The notes: generated from the sequence alone by a model not told the origin. A stretch of 64,000 bases of DNA from Nitrosomonas nitrosa (GCF_003051105.1 NZ_QAOO01000003.1:62001-126000); one strand, 5' to 3'. Shown: positions 1-9,516, numbered from the stretch's first letter. Numbers and translations are program-made.

Positions 1-1545
1 CTGGCGGGGATGGGATTGCCAAATCCTGCAGCCGTATTTGCCGTCGGCGACGATGATCAGAGTATCTATGCTTTTCGTGGGGCACGTGCCGGTAACATGC
101 AAGATTTCGAGCGTGACTTCGCGGTGCAGAAGATCATCAAGCTGGAGCAAAATTATCGTTCGCACGGCAATATACTGGAAGCGGCAAATGCGTTGATCGA
201 ACACAATCGCGGACGCCTCGGCAAGAATTTGTGGACTGCGGAAGGTCAGGGCGAGCCTGTGCGCGTGTATAACGCGATGACGGATTTTGATGAAGCTGCG
301 TTTATCGTCGATGAGGTTAAAGCGTTGCATGCCGAAGGGGTTGCACTTTCCGATATGGCCTTGCTTTATCGATCCAATGCGCAATCCCGTGTACTCGAGC
401 ATAGCCTGTTCAATGCCGCCTTGTCTTATCGCGTTTATGGCGGCATGCGTTTTTATGAGCGCCAGGAGATCAAGCATGCCTTGGCCTATTTGCGGTTGAT
501 CGCGCATCCTGATGATGATCAGGCGCTGTTGCGCGTCATCAACTTCCCGCCGCGCGGCATTGGCGCACGGAGCTTGGAGCAACTGCAAGACGCGTCAAGA
601 TTACAGCATACGAGCTTGTGGGCGACTGCCCTCAACAAGTGCGGGGGCGAGCAGGCTGCTATGGCTGAACAACGTACCCTTAAGAAAGGCTTGCCCAGTT
701 TTGTATCGTTGATTCTGACCATGCAACGCGCATGCGCGGATTTGCCGCTACCCGAGACGATACGCCATGTGCTGGCGCAAAGCGGTTTGATCGATCATTA
801 TCAGGCCGAGCGGGAGGGTGCGGATCGGCTGGAGAATCTGAATGAGTTGATCAACGCGGCAACCAGTTTTGTGCATGAAGCAGAAGACGATAGCTTGATG
901 GCTTTTCTTTCTCATGCGTCGCTCGAAGGTGGGGAGCACCAGGCAGACTATCATCAGGATGCGTTGCAGCTCATGACCGTTCATTCGGCCAAAGGGCTGG
1001 AATTTCATACGGTTTTTCTGAGTGGGTTGGAAGAGGGGTTGTTTCCGCATGAAAACAGCCGCAACGAAGCCAATGGCCTGGAAGAAGAGCGGCGTCTGAT
1101 GTATGTGGCAACGACTCGCGCACGGCGGCGATTATACTTGAGTTTTTCGCAAAGCCGGATGCTGCATGGCCAGACCCATTACAATGTCCCGTCGCGGTTT
1201 ATCAATGAAATTCCGGAACATTTGCTGAAATGGCTGCAGCCTTCATCTAAGGGAAGCGGTGGATCGTTCCGATGGACAAGTCCCCAGGGCGAGTTTTCTA
1301 CGGCGAATCACTTGACGAATCAGACCACGAACCATTCGATGCGGGCAGGGAGAACGCCTGCCGATCCAACAGCGCATCCCTACGCTTGGCGCATCGGGCA
1401 GACGGTTTCGCATGAGAAATTTGGAACCGGCGTCATTATCAACTATGAAGGGCAGGGTGTTGATATGCGCGTGCAAGTTCAATTCAGCCGAGCAGGCACC
1501 AAATGGCTCCTGCTCGAATACGCCAAGCTCACGCCGTTGCAATGA
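1..1545 (+). CDS. uvrD: ATP-dependent DNA helicase UvrD/PcrA type (5' end outside window)
   Basis: The frame is open from the first base, so the N-terminal part with Walker A lies upstream. Visible superfamily 1 helicase motifs are GDDDQSIYAFRGA (motif III), QNYRSHGNI (motif IV), TVHSAKGLEF (motif V) and EERRLMYVATTRAR (motif VI). After about residue 410 comes a low-complexity linker and a Tudor-like end, HEKFGTGVIINYEGQG, as in full-length UvrD/PcrA. Family knowledge: it unwinds DNA 3' to 5' in nucleotide excision and mismatch repair. Rep is the alternative, but the C-terminal domain favours UvrD. It converges on the membrane-protein gene that ends three bases downstream. Confidence 0.9.
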   Translation: MAGMGLPNPAAVFAVGDDDQSIYAFRGARAGNMQDFERDFAVQKIIKLEQNYRSHGNILEAANALIEHNRGRLGKNLWTAEGQGEPVRVYNAMTDFDEAAFIVDEVKALHAEGVALSDMALLYRSNAQSRVLEHSLFNAALSYRVYGGMRFYERQEIKHALAYLRLIAHPDDDQALLRVINFPPRGIGARSLEQLQDASRLQHTSLWATALNKCGGEQAAMAEQRTLKKGLPSFVSLILTMQRACADLPLPETIRHVLAQSGLIDHYQAEREGADRLENLNELINAATSFVHEAEDDSLMAFLSHASLEGGEHQADYHQDALQLMTVHSAKGLEFHTVFLSGLEEGLFPHENSRNEANGLEEERRLMYVATTRARRRLYLSFSQSRMLHGQTHYNVPSRFINEIPEHLLKWLQPSSKGSGGSFRWTSPQGEFSTANHLTNQTTNHSMRAGRTPADPTAHPYAWRIGQTVSHEKFGTGVIINYEGQGVDMRVQVQFSRAGTKWLLLEYAKLTPLQ

Positions 1546-1548
1546 GCG

Positions 1549-2361
1549 TCAGTTTTTGGGTTGCCGGTCGCTTTCTGTCGTTTCTTGATTTTCAGTCGTT
1601 TCTTTATTGGCTTCGTTATCTTCTTTTGTTAGCTCGTCACTGCTTGGTATCGACTCGGATTGGAAGATGTCTTCGTAGCTGACATAGATTGAAGCGAATA
1701 CGGTCGGAATCCAGATAATGAGACCTAATCCAAAAGGCATGATGGCGAGCACGAGGAGTACGATCAGTATGATGGCGTAGATCTGAAACGGAATGATATT
1801 CTTCAGGCAGGCAAAAAAACTTTTGCGCATGGCTATGACGGGCGGCATGTTTTCGAACATGATCAGCAAGGGAGCGAACCACATCGCCATCATCAGCGGT
1901 ATCGTCAACAACAGGCCGGCCAGCGAAGCGGAGAGGGCGTTATCCATGACTTCCATCAGCTCACGTTCATCGAAGCGCTTGCCATACAGCAGCATATCGA
2001 CCAGCGAGCTGCCCCCGATCATCATGAATACGCCGATGATCAATACTTGCCCAATTAAATACATGCCGCCCAGTGTAATCAACTGCGCCGTATTTCTTTT
2101 GAAACCGACAAATAAGTGAACTAACTCCAGTTGATCACCCCGTATTTGGCTTCTACAGCCCACCATGATGCCCGCCATAAATACCGGTGAAATGAGTGTG
2201 AAAATGAATTTCCCCAATAAAGGCAAAAGCTCCATCGTCATCGCTATCAATAGCAGGGTAAAACATAGCAAGATCCACACTAAAGGCGCCTGGCGAAATA
2301 GATAAAAGCCACTGAGTATCCATTGCAATCCTTGTCTACCACGAACTTGTCGAGCTTCCAT
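1549..2361 (-). CDS. BPSS1780-family multi-pass inner membrane protein
   Basis: This 270-residue protein is dominated by hydrophobic stretches, with roughly five to six membrane segments beginning near residue 27 and a strongly acidic hydrophilic tail over the last 35 residues. The opening MEARQVRGRQGLQWI followed by a membrane helix matches my memory of the BPSS1780 family in betaproteobacteria. The function is unknown. No catalytic motif is visible. It is transcribed alone on the minus strand, with a 300-base gap separating it from thrB upstream. The family call is from recall, not from a search. Confidence 0.65.
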   Translation of the reverse strand: MEARQVRGRQGLQWILSGFYLFRQAPLVWILLCFTLLLIAMTMELLPLLGKFIFTLISPVFMAGIMVGCRSQIRGDQLELVHLFVGFKRNTAQLITLGGMYLIGQVLIIGVFMMIGGSSLVDMLLYGKRFDERELMEVMDNALSASLAGLLLTIPLMMAMWFAPLLIMFENMPPVIAMRKSFFACLKNIIPFQIYAIILIVLLVLAIMPFGLGLIIWIPTVFASIYVSYEDIFQSESIPSSDELTKEDNEANKETTENQETTESDRQPKN

Positions 2362-2580
2362 TAGTTTGTTTTCTCCAATAAATTGTGTGACGGGTTATCT
2401 GATTTGAATAATAGCGAATACGAGAGCGTCTGTGTTCGGAGTCTTCTTTTTTATTATTCTAAATCGACCATCCTAAATAGCCTAGGTGAAACGGCTTTAT
2501 TTTCGATTCTTGTTATTGTCGTCAAAGCGCAGATGAGCGGATGCGCTGAGTGATGCCTACGCACATCACAATGCAGTTTC

Positions 2581-2656
2581 TATCATCCCTCATTCAGCCT
2601 TCTCCAGCGGGAGAAGGTAGCGACGCCGAATTTTGAGGTGCGAAGCGTCTATTTTA
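2581..2656. repeat. Degenerate dispersed intergenic repeat, copy 1
   Basis: About 76 bases, opening TATCATCCCTC, are shared with the segment at 13720-13795. By hand alignment 55 of the first 70 positions match. This copy holds a clean hairpin, CCTTCTCC-agc-GGGAGAAGG, and a second short stem GACGC/GCGTC. It sits in the 300-base gap between the membrane-protein gene and the 3' end of thrB. The remainder of the gap shows no gene. A REP-like or small mobile repeat is likely. Confidence 0.55.
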
Positions 2657-2661
2657 GTCGA

Positions 2662-3615
2662 TTAATCAACCCAGATTTGCATCAATTGGGCATGATGGGA
2701 TAAATGCAGTTGCAGAATGGCTTTGAAATGCGTTGGGTCTTTTTTATGCGTCAGCTCGCCTGCACGCGGCAAATGGTAATCATACAAACGAGAGATCCAG
2801 AAACGTAAAGCGCCTGCGCGCAACATGCGTGGCCAGGCCGCATGCTCTCCCGCGGCGAGAGGGCGCACTTGGTGATATGCTGTCAGGAGCGCCTGGGCGC
2901 GTTTTTCATCCAGCGCCATTTCTTCGGAAATACACCAATCATTGACTGTGATGGCAAGGTCATACAGCAGCGCATCGTTGCAGGCAAAATAAAAATCGAT
3001 AATACCGCCTACCGTGTTATCGCTAAACAGGACGTTGTCGCGAAATAAATCGGCATGAATCACGCCTTGAGGAAGGAGTTCCGTTTGATGCTGCGATTGA
3101 AACCGGAGTTCTTCTTGGAGCAGCGCTTGCTCTGCTTCGTCTAAAAAGGGCATAACGGCTTCTGATGCGCTGCGCCACCATTTGAAGCCGCGGGGATTAT
3201 CCATTTTTGTCGGATAAGATAAACCGGCAAGGTGCATTTTGGCCAGTATTTCCCCTATTTCAGCGCATTGTGCCGGAGTAGGGTGAATGAGCGATTTGCC
3301 TGGCAGGAAAGTGACGATGCTTGCGGGTTTGCCATTCAGCTCACCCAAGAATTTTTGTGCTCGTGTGGCGACTGGATGAGGGCAAGGAATGCCACAATCC
3401 GATAGATGCGCCATGAGATTGAGATAGAAAGGCAGTTCCGCTGCCGTCAATTTTTCGAAGAGCGTTAGAATGTATTTACCCAGCGATGTCTTCACAAGGT
3501 AATTGGTATTTTCAATACCTGATGAGATCCCTTGAAGATCGATCAGTGAACCAAGTTCATAATTTTGCAGCCAGAAGGCGAGTTGTTCCTGCGTAACCGG
3601 AGTAAAGACAGACAT
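2662..3615 (-). CDS. thrB: Homoserine kinase, aminoglycoside-phosphotransferase fold
   Basis: This 317-residue enzyme phosphorylates homoserine to O-phosphohomoserine in threonine synthesis. It is the type found in many proteobacteria, unrelated to the GHMP-type ThrB of E. coli. Seen in the sequence: the opening [17 protein letters not shown], the lipid-like start [13 protein letters not shown], the catalytic loop [13 protein letters not shown] near residue 184, and the metal-binding [10 protein letters not shown] after it. Length matches the family. It follows the DUF2782 gene on the same strand with an 81-base gap, the usual betaproteobacterial neighbourhood near polA. Confidence 0.93.
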   Translation of the reverse strand: MSVFTPVTQEQLAFWLQNYELGSLIDLQGISSGIENTNYLVKTSLGKYILTLFEKLTAAELPFYLNLMAHLSDCGIPCPHPVATRAQKFLGELNGKPASIVTFLPGKSLIHPTPAQCAEIGEILAKMHLAGLSYPTKMDNPRGFKWWRSASEAVMPFLDEAEQALLQEELRFQSQHQTELLPQGVIHADLFRDNVLFSDNTVGGIIDFYFACNDALLYDLAITVNDWCISEEMALDEKRAQALLTAYHQVRPLAAGEHAAWPRMLRAGALRFWISRLYDYHLPRAGELTHKKDPTHFKAILQLHLSHHAQLMQIWVD

Positions 3616-3696
3616 GAGTGGACAAGTAGAGTTAACTTCAAAAAAAGAGAGGCATGTTACGTTGCGATCATCGTCTTGTGTCGATCTCCTTGCCTA

Positions 3697-4074
3697 TTAG
3701 AATCTGTAAAGTTCCCACATCGGCACGCTGATACCTGACTCAAGATCGCCACGATGCGGTTCACCCACGGGACTTCGTTTGTTCATCAAGTAAAAAGGCT
3801 TGCCAATGCGAGGAATGACTTTGATCATATAGAGTTGGCCATTGACCCGGTATTCTTCGATCGTTTCTTCTTTGCCTTGGATGATCGTGACTTCGGGTTC
3901 CAGTGCAGGGTCCCCGCCCAGATCGGGAAGATCGGGTTCTTCATGCGCTAAATCAGGCAACTCGGGAAGCGGTTGCAGATCTTTGGGTGGCTGATCGGAC
4001 TGATTGGATTGTGCTAGTACGGATAACGTAAACCCAATCGCACATAAGAATGAAATAATCTTTATGGGTTGCAT
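3697..4074 (-). CDS. DUF2782 periplasmic protein
   Basis: This 125-residue protein opens with a signal peptide (about residues 1-21, FLCAIGFTLSVLAQ). A Pro/Asp/Glu-rich stretch with repeated LPDL motifs follows at about residues 28-60. The compact C-terminal domain contains EEYRVNGQLYMIKVIP and ends WELYRF. This matches DUF2782 proteins, which commonly sit beside thrB and polA in betaproteobacteria. The molecular function is not known; export to the periplasm is inferred. It lies 52 bases downstream of the LOG-family gene and upstream of thrB, all on the minus strand, so co-transcription is plausible. Confidence 0.75.
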   Translation of the reverse strand: MQPIKIISFLCAIGFTLSVLAQSNQSDQPPKDLQPLPELPDLAHEEPDLPDLGGDPALEPEVTIIQGKEETIEEYRVNGQLYMIKVIPRIGKPFYLMNKRSPVGEPHRGDLESGISVPMWELYRF

Positions 4075-4126
4075 GCTGATTCCTGGCGACTCGGGGCCTC
4101 CATTCTATCTGAAATAGGGCCGATTG

Positions 4127-4846
4127 TTACAAATTGAGCTGAATTTCTCTTTCAGCGGGCGTCGGTTCGAAGCCGGACGTTTCATAATACTGAAAAATGG
4201 CGTTGACCACTTGGGCAGGCTCATCGATTACATGGATGAGATCCATATCTTCAGGAGAGATGTAGCCTTCCGCAATCAACACCTGTTGGAACCAGTCGAG
4301 CAATCCACTCCAGAAATCGGAGCACACAAGGATGATCGGCATTTTTCTCGTTTTTCCCGTTTGAACGAGCGTCAATGCTTCCATCAATTCATCCAATGTG
4401 CCAAATCCACCTGGCATAACGACATAAGCCGTCGCAAATTTGATAAACATATATTTACGGGCGAAAAAGTGACGGAAAGTTTGGCTGACATCTTGGTAGA
4501 TATTGCGGTGTTGCTCGTGGGGAAGTTGGATGTTGAGGCCAACACTGGCCGATTTGCCAAAAAAAGCGCCTTTGTTGGCGGCTTCCATGATGCCTGGCCC
4601 GCCCCCGGAAATAACGGAGAAACCCGCATCCGACAATTGCCGTGCGATCGCTTCAGTTAATTTATAATAAGGGTGATCCGGCTTGGTACGCGCACTGCCG
4701 AAGATACTGACCGCGGGTTGGATATATTCCATGCGCTCGGTACCTTCGACAAACTCTGACATGATTCCAAAGACACGCCATGACTCCCTTACTGACCAAG
4801 GTTTATCAAGCGACATGATACCGCCTAGTTTTTCTTGCAAGCTCAT
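4127..4846 (-). CDS. LOG-family Rossmann-fold protein (TIGR00730)
   Basis: This 239-residue protein has the two LOG signatures: GGGPGIMEAANKGAF near residue 82 and PGGFGTLDELMEAL near residue 145. Members are cytokinin riboside 5'-monophosphate phosphoribohydrolases or nucleotide 5'-monophosphate nucleosidases (PpnN-like); which one applies cannot be told here. The annotated start leaves only 16 bases to the divergent polA start, with AAGGACC as ribosome site. An internal ATG at residue 11 (4816) is an alternative and would widen the gap to 46 bases. Confidence 0.85.
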   Translation of the reverse strand: MSLQEKLGGIMSLDKPWSVRESWRVFGIMSEFVEGTERMEYIQPAVSIFGSARTKPDHPYYKLTEAIARQLSDAGFSVISGGGPGIMEAANKGAFFGKSASVGLNIQLPHEQHRNIYQDVSQTFRHFFARKYMFIKFATAYVVMPGGFGTLDELMEALTLVQTGKTRKMPIILVCSDFWSGLLDWFQQVLIAEGYISPEDMDLIHVIDEPAQVVNAIFQYYETSGFEPTPAEREIQLNL

Positions 4847-4862
4847 AGAGGTCCTTTACTAG

Positions 4863-7601
4863 ATGAAAACACTTTTATTGGTTGATGGTTCATCTTATTT
4901 ATATCGTGCTTTTCATGCGCTACCTGATTTGCGCAATCGACAGAATGAACCGACCGGCGCAGTTTACGGCGTGCTCAGCATGCTGCGGCGTTTGCACAAG
5001 GATTTTCATGCCGATTATAGCGCGTGCGTGTTTGATGCAAAAGGCAAAACTTTTCGTGACGAAATTTACCCGCAATACAAAGCGCACCGTCCTCCCATGC
5101 CTGCCGATTTATCCGGGCAGATCGAGCCATTGCATCGATGCATCGAAGCGATGGGTTGGCCGATCTTGGTGATCGACGGCGTGGAAGCGGACGATGTGAT
5201 TGGCACGCTCGCCATGCAAGCGACGCGTTCAGGAATCCAATGTGTCATCTCGACCGGTGATAAGGACATTGCGCAATTGGTCGATTCCCGCATCAAGCTG
5301 GTGAATACCATGAGCAACGAGATCCTGGATGAAGAGGGCGTGCGGCAGAAATTCGGCGTGTCACCTGCGCAGATACGGGATTACCTCGCCTTGGTGGGGG
5401 ATAGTACGGACAATATTCCGGGGGTCGAAAAAGTAGGCCCTAAAACGGCTGTGAAATGGTTGCTGCACTATGGCAGCCTGGATAACATCATCGAACATGC
5501 GTCCGAGATCGGGGGTGTCGTGGGCGAAAATCTGCGAAAAGCGATCCCGTGGCTGCAGCAAGCGCGTACTTTGTTGACGATCAAGTGCGATGTTGCTTTA
5601 CCGATCGAATTGCAGGATTTGACTATTAGGCCGCAGGATACCCAAAAATTGGCTGAGCTTTACGCGCGCCTGGATTTCAAAACGTGGCTACGGGAGCTTC
5701 AGCAAGCTCAAAATTCCGTTAATGGAGGCGCCGGATCCCCTGCAGCACAGCTTCAGTCACAGGATACGTCATCCGGCTTGTCCGGTAGCGAGTTGTCGCT
5801 TGGTTACGAAACCATTTTGACAGAAGCGCAATTAGATCAGTGGCTAGCGCGCTGCGATAAGGCCGCGCTGGTTTCGCTCGATACGGAGACGACGAGTTTG
5901 AATCCGATGCAAGCGCAGCTTGTCGGTCTTTCATTATGTATCGAACCGGGGGAAGCGGCGTATTTGCCGCTCGCCCATCGTTCTTGTGAAGAGACACGGC
6001 AACTGGATCTCGATTGGGTGCTTGGAAAAATGAAACCCTGGCTTGAGAGCGAGACCAAGTTGAAAGTGGGGCAGAATCTGAAATACGATAAGCATGTGTT
6101 CGCCAATCATGGTATTCAACTGAGTGGGATCGTGCATGACACCTTGCTTCAATCGTATGTGCTCGAATCTCATCAATCGCATGATATGGATAGCTTGGCG
6201 TTTCGTCATTTGGGTGTGAAAACCATTACCTACGATGAAATAACGGGTAAAGGCGCCAATCGGATAGGATTCGACCAGGTGTCAATCGAGCAGGCGACCC
6301 GTTATGCAGCGGAAGATGCCGATATTACGATGCAACTCCATCGATGTTTGTATCCGAGCATTGAAAGTCAGGAGCAGCTTCATTATGTATATCGTCATCT
6401 CGAGATGCCGCTGCTGAACGTACTGTTTCAGATCGAGCGCAATGGGGTGTTGCTGGATCTTGAGCGATTGCATGCACAAAGCCGCGAGATCGAAGCGCAG
6501 CTCATGACGTTGGAACAGCGCGCTTACGGGGAAGCCGGGCAGGCGTTCAATCTGAATTCAACCAAGCAAATTCAGGAAATATTGTTTCATCGGCTTAAAT
6601 TGCCGATCATCAAGAAAACCCCCAAAGGGGCACCTTCCACCGACGAGGAAGTATTGCAGCAGCTTGCGCTCGATTATCCCTTGCCCAAGATTCTGCTTGA
6701 TTATCGTGGGCTGGCAAAACTCAAATCGACCTATACCGACAAATTGCCTCAGATGGTCGATAGCCATACTCAGCGAGTTCATACCAATTATGCGCAAGCC
6801 GTTGCGGTGACCGGACGATTGGCGAGCAACGACCCCAATTTGCAAAATATTCCTGTGCGCAAACAGGAAGGGCGGCGTATCCGTGAAGCCTTCATCGCGC
6901 CACCTGGCAGCCACATTATTTCAGCGGATTATTCCCAGATTGAATTACGCATCATGGCGCATATTTCACGCGATCAAGGATTGCTCAGAGCGTTTGCTGC
7001 GGGGGAGGATATTCATCGTGCGACGGCTGCGGAGGTATTTGGCATACCTGTCGAACAGGTTGACCAGGAGCAGCGCCGCTATGCCAAAGTGATCAATTTC
7101 GGTTTGATTTACGGGATGTCGGATTTTGGTTTGGCTTCGCAATTGGGTATCGAACGCGGCGCTGCACGCGTCTATATCGATCGTTATTTCGCACGTTATC
7201 CGGGCGTGGCGGATTACATGCAAAGAATCCGGTTGCAGGCGAGGGAGCAGGGATATGTGGAAACCGTTTTTGGGCGAAGATTGTGGCTGCCAGAGATTAA
7301 CAGTTCCAGTCACAACCGCAGGCAAGCGGCGGAGCGTGCCGCGATCAACGCGCCCATGCAAGGCACCGCCGCGGATATCATCAAGCTTGCCATGATTGCC
7401 GTGCACGATTGGTTGCAAAGTGAATGCTTGCGGAGCAAGCTCATCATGCAAGTACATGATGAGCTGGTGTTAGAAGTGCCTGATGAAGAAGCCGAGCTCG
7501 TTAAAAAAGTATTGCCGGATTTAATGGAGAATGTCAGTAAACTTGATGTTCCTCTCCGTGTCGAAGTGGGGATGGGCGATAATTGGGAGCAAGCGCATTG
7601 A
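4863..7601 (+). CDS. polA: DNA polymerase I
   Basis: The 912-residue protein is full length. Residues 1-290 are the 5'-3' exonuclease (LLVDGSSYLYRAFHAL; later GVEADDVIGTLA). The 3'-5' proofreading domain is present and looks active, with SLDTETTSLNP, GQNLKYDKHVF and AAEDADITMQL holding the acidic residues. The polymerase domain shows SADYSQIELRIMAH (motif A), RRYAKVINFGLIYGM (motif B) and MQVHDELVLEV (motif C). It fills gaps in excision repair and removes Okazaki primers. It starts back to back with the LOG gene; GAGGT ten bases upstream is the likely ribosome site. Confidence 0.97.
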   Translation: MKTLLLVDGSSYLYRAFHALPDLRNRQNEPTGAVYGVLSMLRRLHKDFHADYSACVFDAKGKTFRDEIYPQYKAHRPPMPADLSGQIEPLHRCIEAMGWPILVIDGVEADDVIGTLAMQATRSGIQCVISTGDKDIAQLVDSRIKLVNTMSNEILDEEGVRQKFGVSPAQIRDYLALVGDSTDNIPGVEKVGPKTAVKWLLHYGSLDNIIEHASEIGGVVGENLRKAIPWLQQARTLLTIKCDVALPIELQDLTIRPQDTQKLAELYARLDFKTWLRELQQAQNSVNGGAGSPAAQLQSQDTSSGLSGSELSLGYETILTEAQLDQWLARCDKAALVSLDTETTSLNPMQAQLVGLSLCIEPGEAAYLPLAHRSCEETRQLDLDWVLGKMKPWLESETKLKVGQNLKYDKHVFANHGIQLSGIVHDTLLQSYVLESHQSHDMDSLAFRHLGVKTITYDEITGKGANRIGFDQVSIEQATRYAAEDADITMQLHRCLYPSIESQEQLHYVYRHLEMPLLNVLFQIERNGVLLDLERLHAQSREIEAQLMTLEQRAYGEAGQAFNLNSTKQIQEILFHRLKLPIIKKTPKGAPSTDEEVLQQLALDYPLPKILLDYRGLAKLKSTYTDKLPQMVDSHTQRVHTNYAQAVAVTGRLASNDPNLQNIPVRKQEGRRIREAFIAPPGSHIISADYSQIELRIMAHISRDQGLLRAFAAGEDIHRATAAEVFGIPVEQVDQEQRRYAKVINFGLIYGMSDFGLASQLGIERGAARVYIDRYFARYPGVADYMQRIRLQAREQGYVETVFGRRLWLPEINSSSHNRRQAAERAAINAPMQGTAADIIKLAMIAVHDWLQSECLRSKLIMQVHDELVLEVPDEEAELVKKVLPDLMENVSKLDVPLRVEVGMGDNWEQAH

Positions 7602-7675
7602 CATTCATTGAGATCGGCCAAGCAGGGTGGGCCAGCGTTGCTTTCCCTTTCATTTCCTGTAAGAATCGGACTATT

Positions 7676-8983
7676 ATGAATCCAATCAAGACATTTAGCG
7701 ATCGTCGATCACGTTTATTGACACAGATGCAGCAAGGGGTTGCCATCATGGCCACTTCTCCTCCTCGGCTTAGAAATCGAGATGCTTTTTATCCTTATCG
7801 TTTCGATAGTTATTTCTATTATCTGACGGGTTTTCATGAACCCGAGGCGGTATTGGTGCTGATTTGCGGGAACGCTCAGGGAAAAACCGAGCAAATACTG
7901 TTTTGCCGGGAAAAGGATAAGGAGCGTGAAATCTGGGATGGTTTCCGTTACGGGCCGGATGCAGCGCGCGAAGCATTTGGCTTTGACGCGGCTTATCCCA
8001 TTGGGCAATTGGATGAACGCATACCCCAGTTACTAGAAAATCAACCGGTCATATACACCCTGCTCGGGCAGGATCCGGCTTGGGATGCGCGGCTGGTTGG
8101 TTGGATCAATCGGGTGCGTGAGCAGGTGCGAAGTGGTATTTCGGCACCCGATCAAATCCGTGATGTGCGCCGTAACTTGGATGAAATGCGTGTATGCAAA
8201 GACGAGCAAGAGCTTTTGCTCATGCGTCATGCAGCCAAAATTTCAGCAGAAGCGCATTGCCGGGCAATGCGGGTGACACAGCCGGGCATGCATGAATACG
8301 AAATCGAGGCGGAATTGCTGCACGAGTTTCGCCGTCAGGGCGCACAAGCTCCCGCCTATACGTCTATTGTAGCTGGCGGAGCGAATGCCTGTGTGCTGCA
8401 TTACATCGAGAACAATGCGCAGCTTCACCCCGGTGATTTGCTGCTCATCGATGCTGGCTGCGAGTTTGACGGCTATGCTGCCGATATTACGCGCACGTTT
8501 CCTGTTAATGGTAAATTTTCTTCGGTACAGAAAGATATTTATCAGCTTGTGCTGGCTGCGCAAATGGCCGCCATTTCGACGGTGCAGGCTGGCAGTACTT
8601 GGGACGCTCCCCATCAAGCCGCTTTACAGGTGCTTGCACAGGGTTTCATCGATCTCGGTCTTTGTCATGGCACCGTGGATGCTGTGATTCAGTCGGGAGA
8701 TTACAAACGATTTTACATGCATCGTACTGGACATTGGCTTGGATTAGATGTTCATGATGCGGGAGAATATAAACAAGATGGCAAATGGCGCCCTCTGCAA
8801 GTGGGCATGACGCTTACAGTAGAGCCAGGGTGCTATATCCGGCCGGCGGGTGATGTGCCGGAACATTTCTGGAATATCGGGGTGCGCATCGAAGATGATG
8901 TGGCCGTTACCCCAACAGGCCATGAAGTGTTGACGGTAGCGGTGCCTAAAACGGTTGCAGAAATAGAGGAGCTGATGCGATGA
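7676..8983 (+). CDS. pepP: Xaa-Pro aminopeptidase P (metallopeptidase M24B)
   Basis: About 435 residues from the ATG at 7676. A longer frame opens at 7583 inside polA, but residues before MNPIKTFSDRR do not fit the family. The N-terminal creatinase-like domain includes NRDAFYPYRFDSYFYYLTGF. The C-terminal pita-bread domain carries the dinuclear metal ligands: LLIDAGCEFDGYAADITRTF (two Asp), HRTGHWLGLDVHD (His), VEPGCYI (Glu) and VRIEDDV (Glu). It releases N-terminal residues preceding proline. The stop overlaps the next start by ATGA, indicating translational coupling to the small membrane protein that follows. Confidence 0.93.
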   Translation: MNPIKTFSDRRSRLLTQMQQGVAIMATSPPRLRNRDAFYPYRFDSYFYYLTGFHEPEAVLVLICGNAQGKTEQILFCREKDKEREIWDGFRYGPDAAREAFGFDAAYPIGQLDERIPQLLENQPVIYTLLGQDPAWDARLVGWINRVREQVRSGISAPDQIRDVRRNLDEMRVCKDEQELLLMRHAAKISAEAHCRAMRVTQPGMHEYEIEAELLHEFRRQGAQAPAYTSIVAGGANACVLHYIENNAQLHPGDLLLIDAGCEFDGYAADITRTFPVNGKFSSVQKDIYQLVLAAQMAAISTVQAGSTWDAPHQAALQVLAQGFIDLGLCHGTVDAVIQSGDYKRFYMHRTGHWLGLDVHDAGEYKQDGKWRPLQVGMTLTVEPGCYIRPAGDVPEHFWNIGVRIEDDVAVTPTGHEVLTVAVPKTVAEIEELMR

Positions 8984-9330
8984 ACGATGATCATAGAAAA
9001 ATAGTCATTAGTCGAATAATCGATTATAAGCAAGCTGGAATCCCGCCGAACGAATCTATCCCGCCTTCTCCTTTCCAGCGGTGGTTATTTTATTTGCTGC
9101 TTATTCCAGTAGCCATTCTTATGCTGGTTCTGGGGGCATTCTTTTTTTCTATTTTCCTGGCATTGTTCGTGATTGCCGCAATCGGGGTGGGTATCCGATT
9201 GTGGTGGCTGCGGCGTAAACTTCAGAAGGCAGCCGGTCAATTTCAAGAGGAAACCCATCCACACCATAATGTGGATATCGAAGATGCTGAAATTATTGAA
9301 ACCAAAACAAACAAATCGGAGCGCAAGTAG
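8980..9330 (+). CDS. Small membrane protein of unknown function
   Basis: This 116-residue protein overlaps the pepP stop by four bases, which supports it as a real gene. Residues 1-32 are hydrophilic. A long hydrophobic stretch at about residues 35-72 (FYLLLIPVAILMLVLGAFF onward) can make two membrane helices. A basic segment RLWWLRRKLQKA follows, then an acidic C-terminal tail rich in Glu, Asp and His. No catalytic motif or known family was recognised. It is the last gene of the polA-pepP run before a region of hairpins. Confidence 0.75.
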   Translation: MNDDHRKIVISRIIDYKQAGIPPNESIPPSPFQRWLFYLLLIPVAILMLVLGAFFFSIFLALFVIAAIGVGIRLWWLRRKLQKAAGQFQEETHPHHNVDIEDAEIIETKTNKSERK

Positions 9331-9341
9331 GTGACATCATT

Positions 9342-9389
9342 AAACGATGTGGCTTTGATGATTTATCAAATGATAGAACATATCGTTTA
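9342..9389. other. Nested inverted repeat downstream of the pepP operon
   Basis: AAACGAT pairs with ATCGTTT at the outside, and TTTGAT pairs with ATCAAA inside. It starts 11 bases after the stop of the small membrane protein, so it may act as an RNA end or processing structure. No run of T follows, so a classical terminator is not claimed. Confidence 0.4.
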
Positions 9390-9396
9390 GCCGAAA

Positions 9397-9447
9397 CTCG
9401 CTAACTACCCCGGTCGATGATCGATCCAGGGTAGTCAATTAGTGAGC
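9397..9447. other. Imperfect long inverted repeat
   Basis: CTCGCTAACTACCC is matched, with small bulges, by GGGTAGTCAATTAGTGAG. The centre contains GATCGATC. It is the second of three adjacent hairpins between two convergent genes. A role in bidirectional transcript ending is inferred. Confidence 0.4.
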
Positions 9448-9476
9448 CAGTTTCAACGTTTCTATATCTGACATTT

Positions 9477-9510
9477 CTGCCATGTATCGCGAAGACGGAA
9501 TACATGGCAG
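9477..9510. terminator. Perfect 11-bp hairpin between convergent genes
   Basis: CTGCCATGTAT at 9477-9487 pairs perfectly with ATACATGGCAG at 9500-9510, leaving a 12-base loop. It lies just past the stop of the dynamin-like gene (minus strand) and faces the pepP operon end (plus strand). No T-run flanks it on either strand, so it may be a weak terminator or an RNA-stabilising stem. Confidence 0.45.
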
Positions 9511-9516
9511 ATCACG

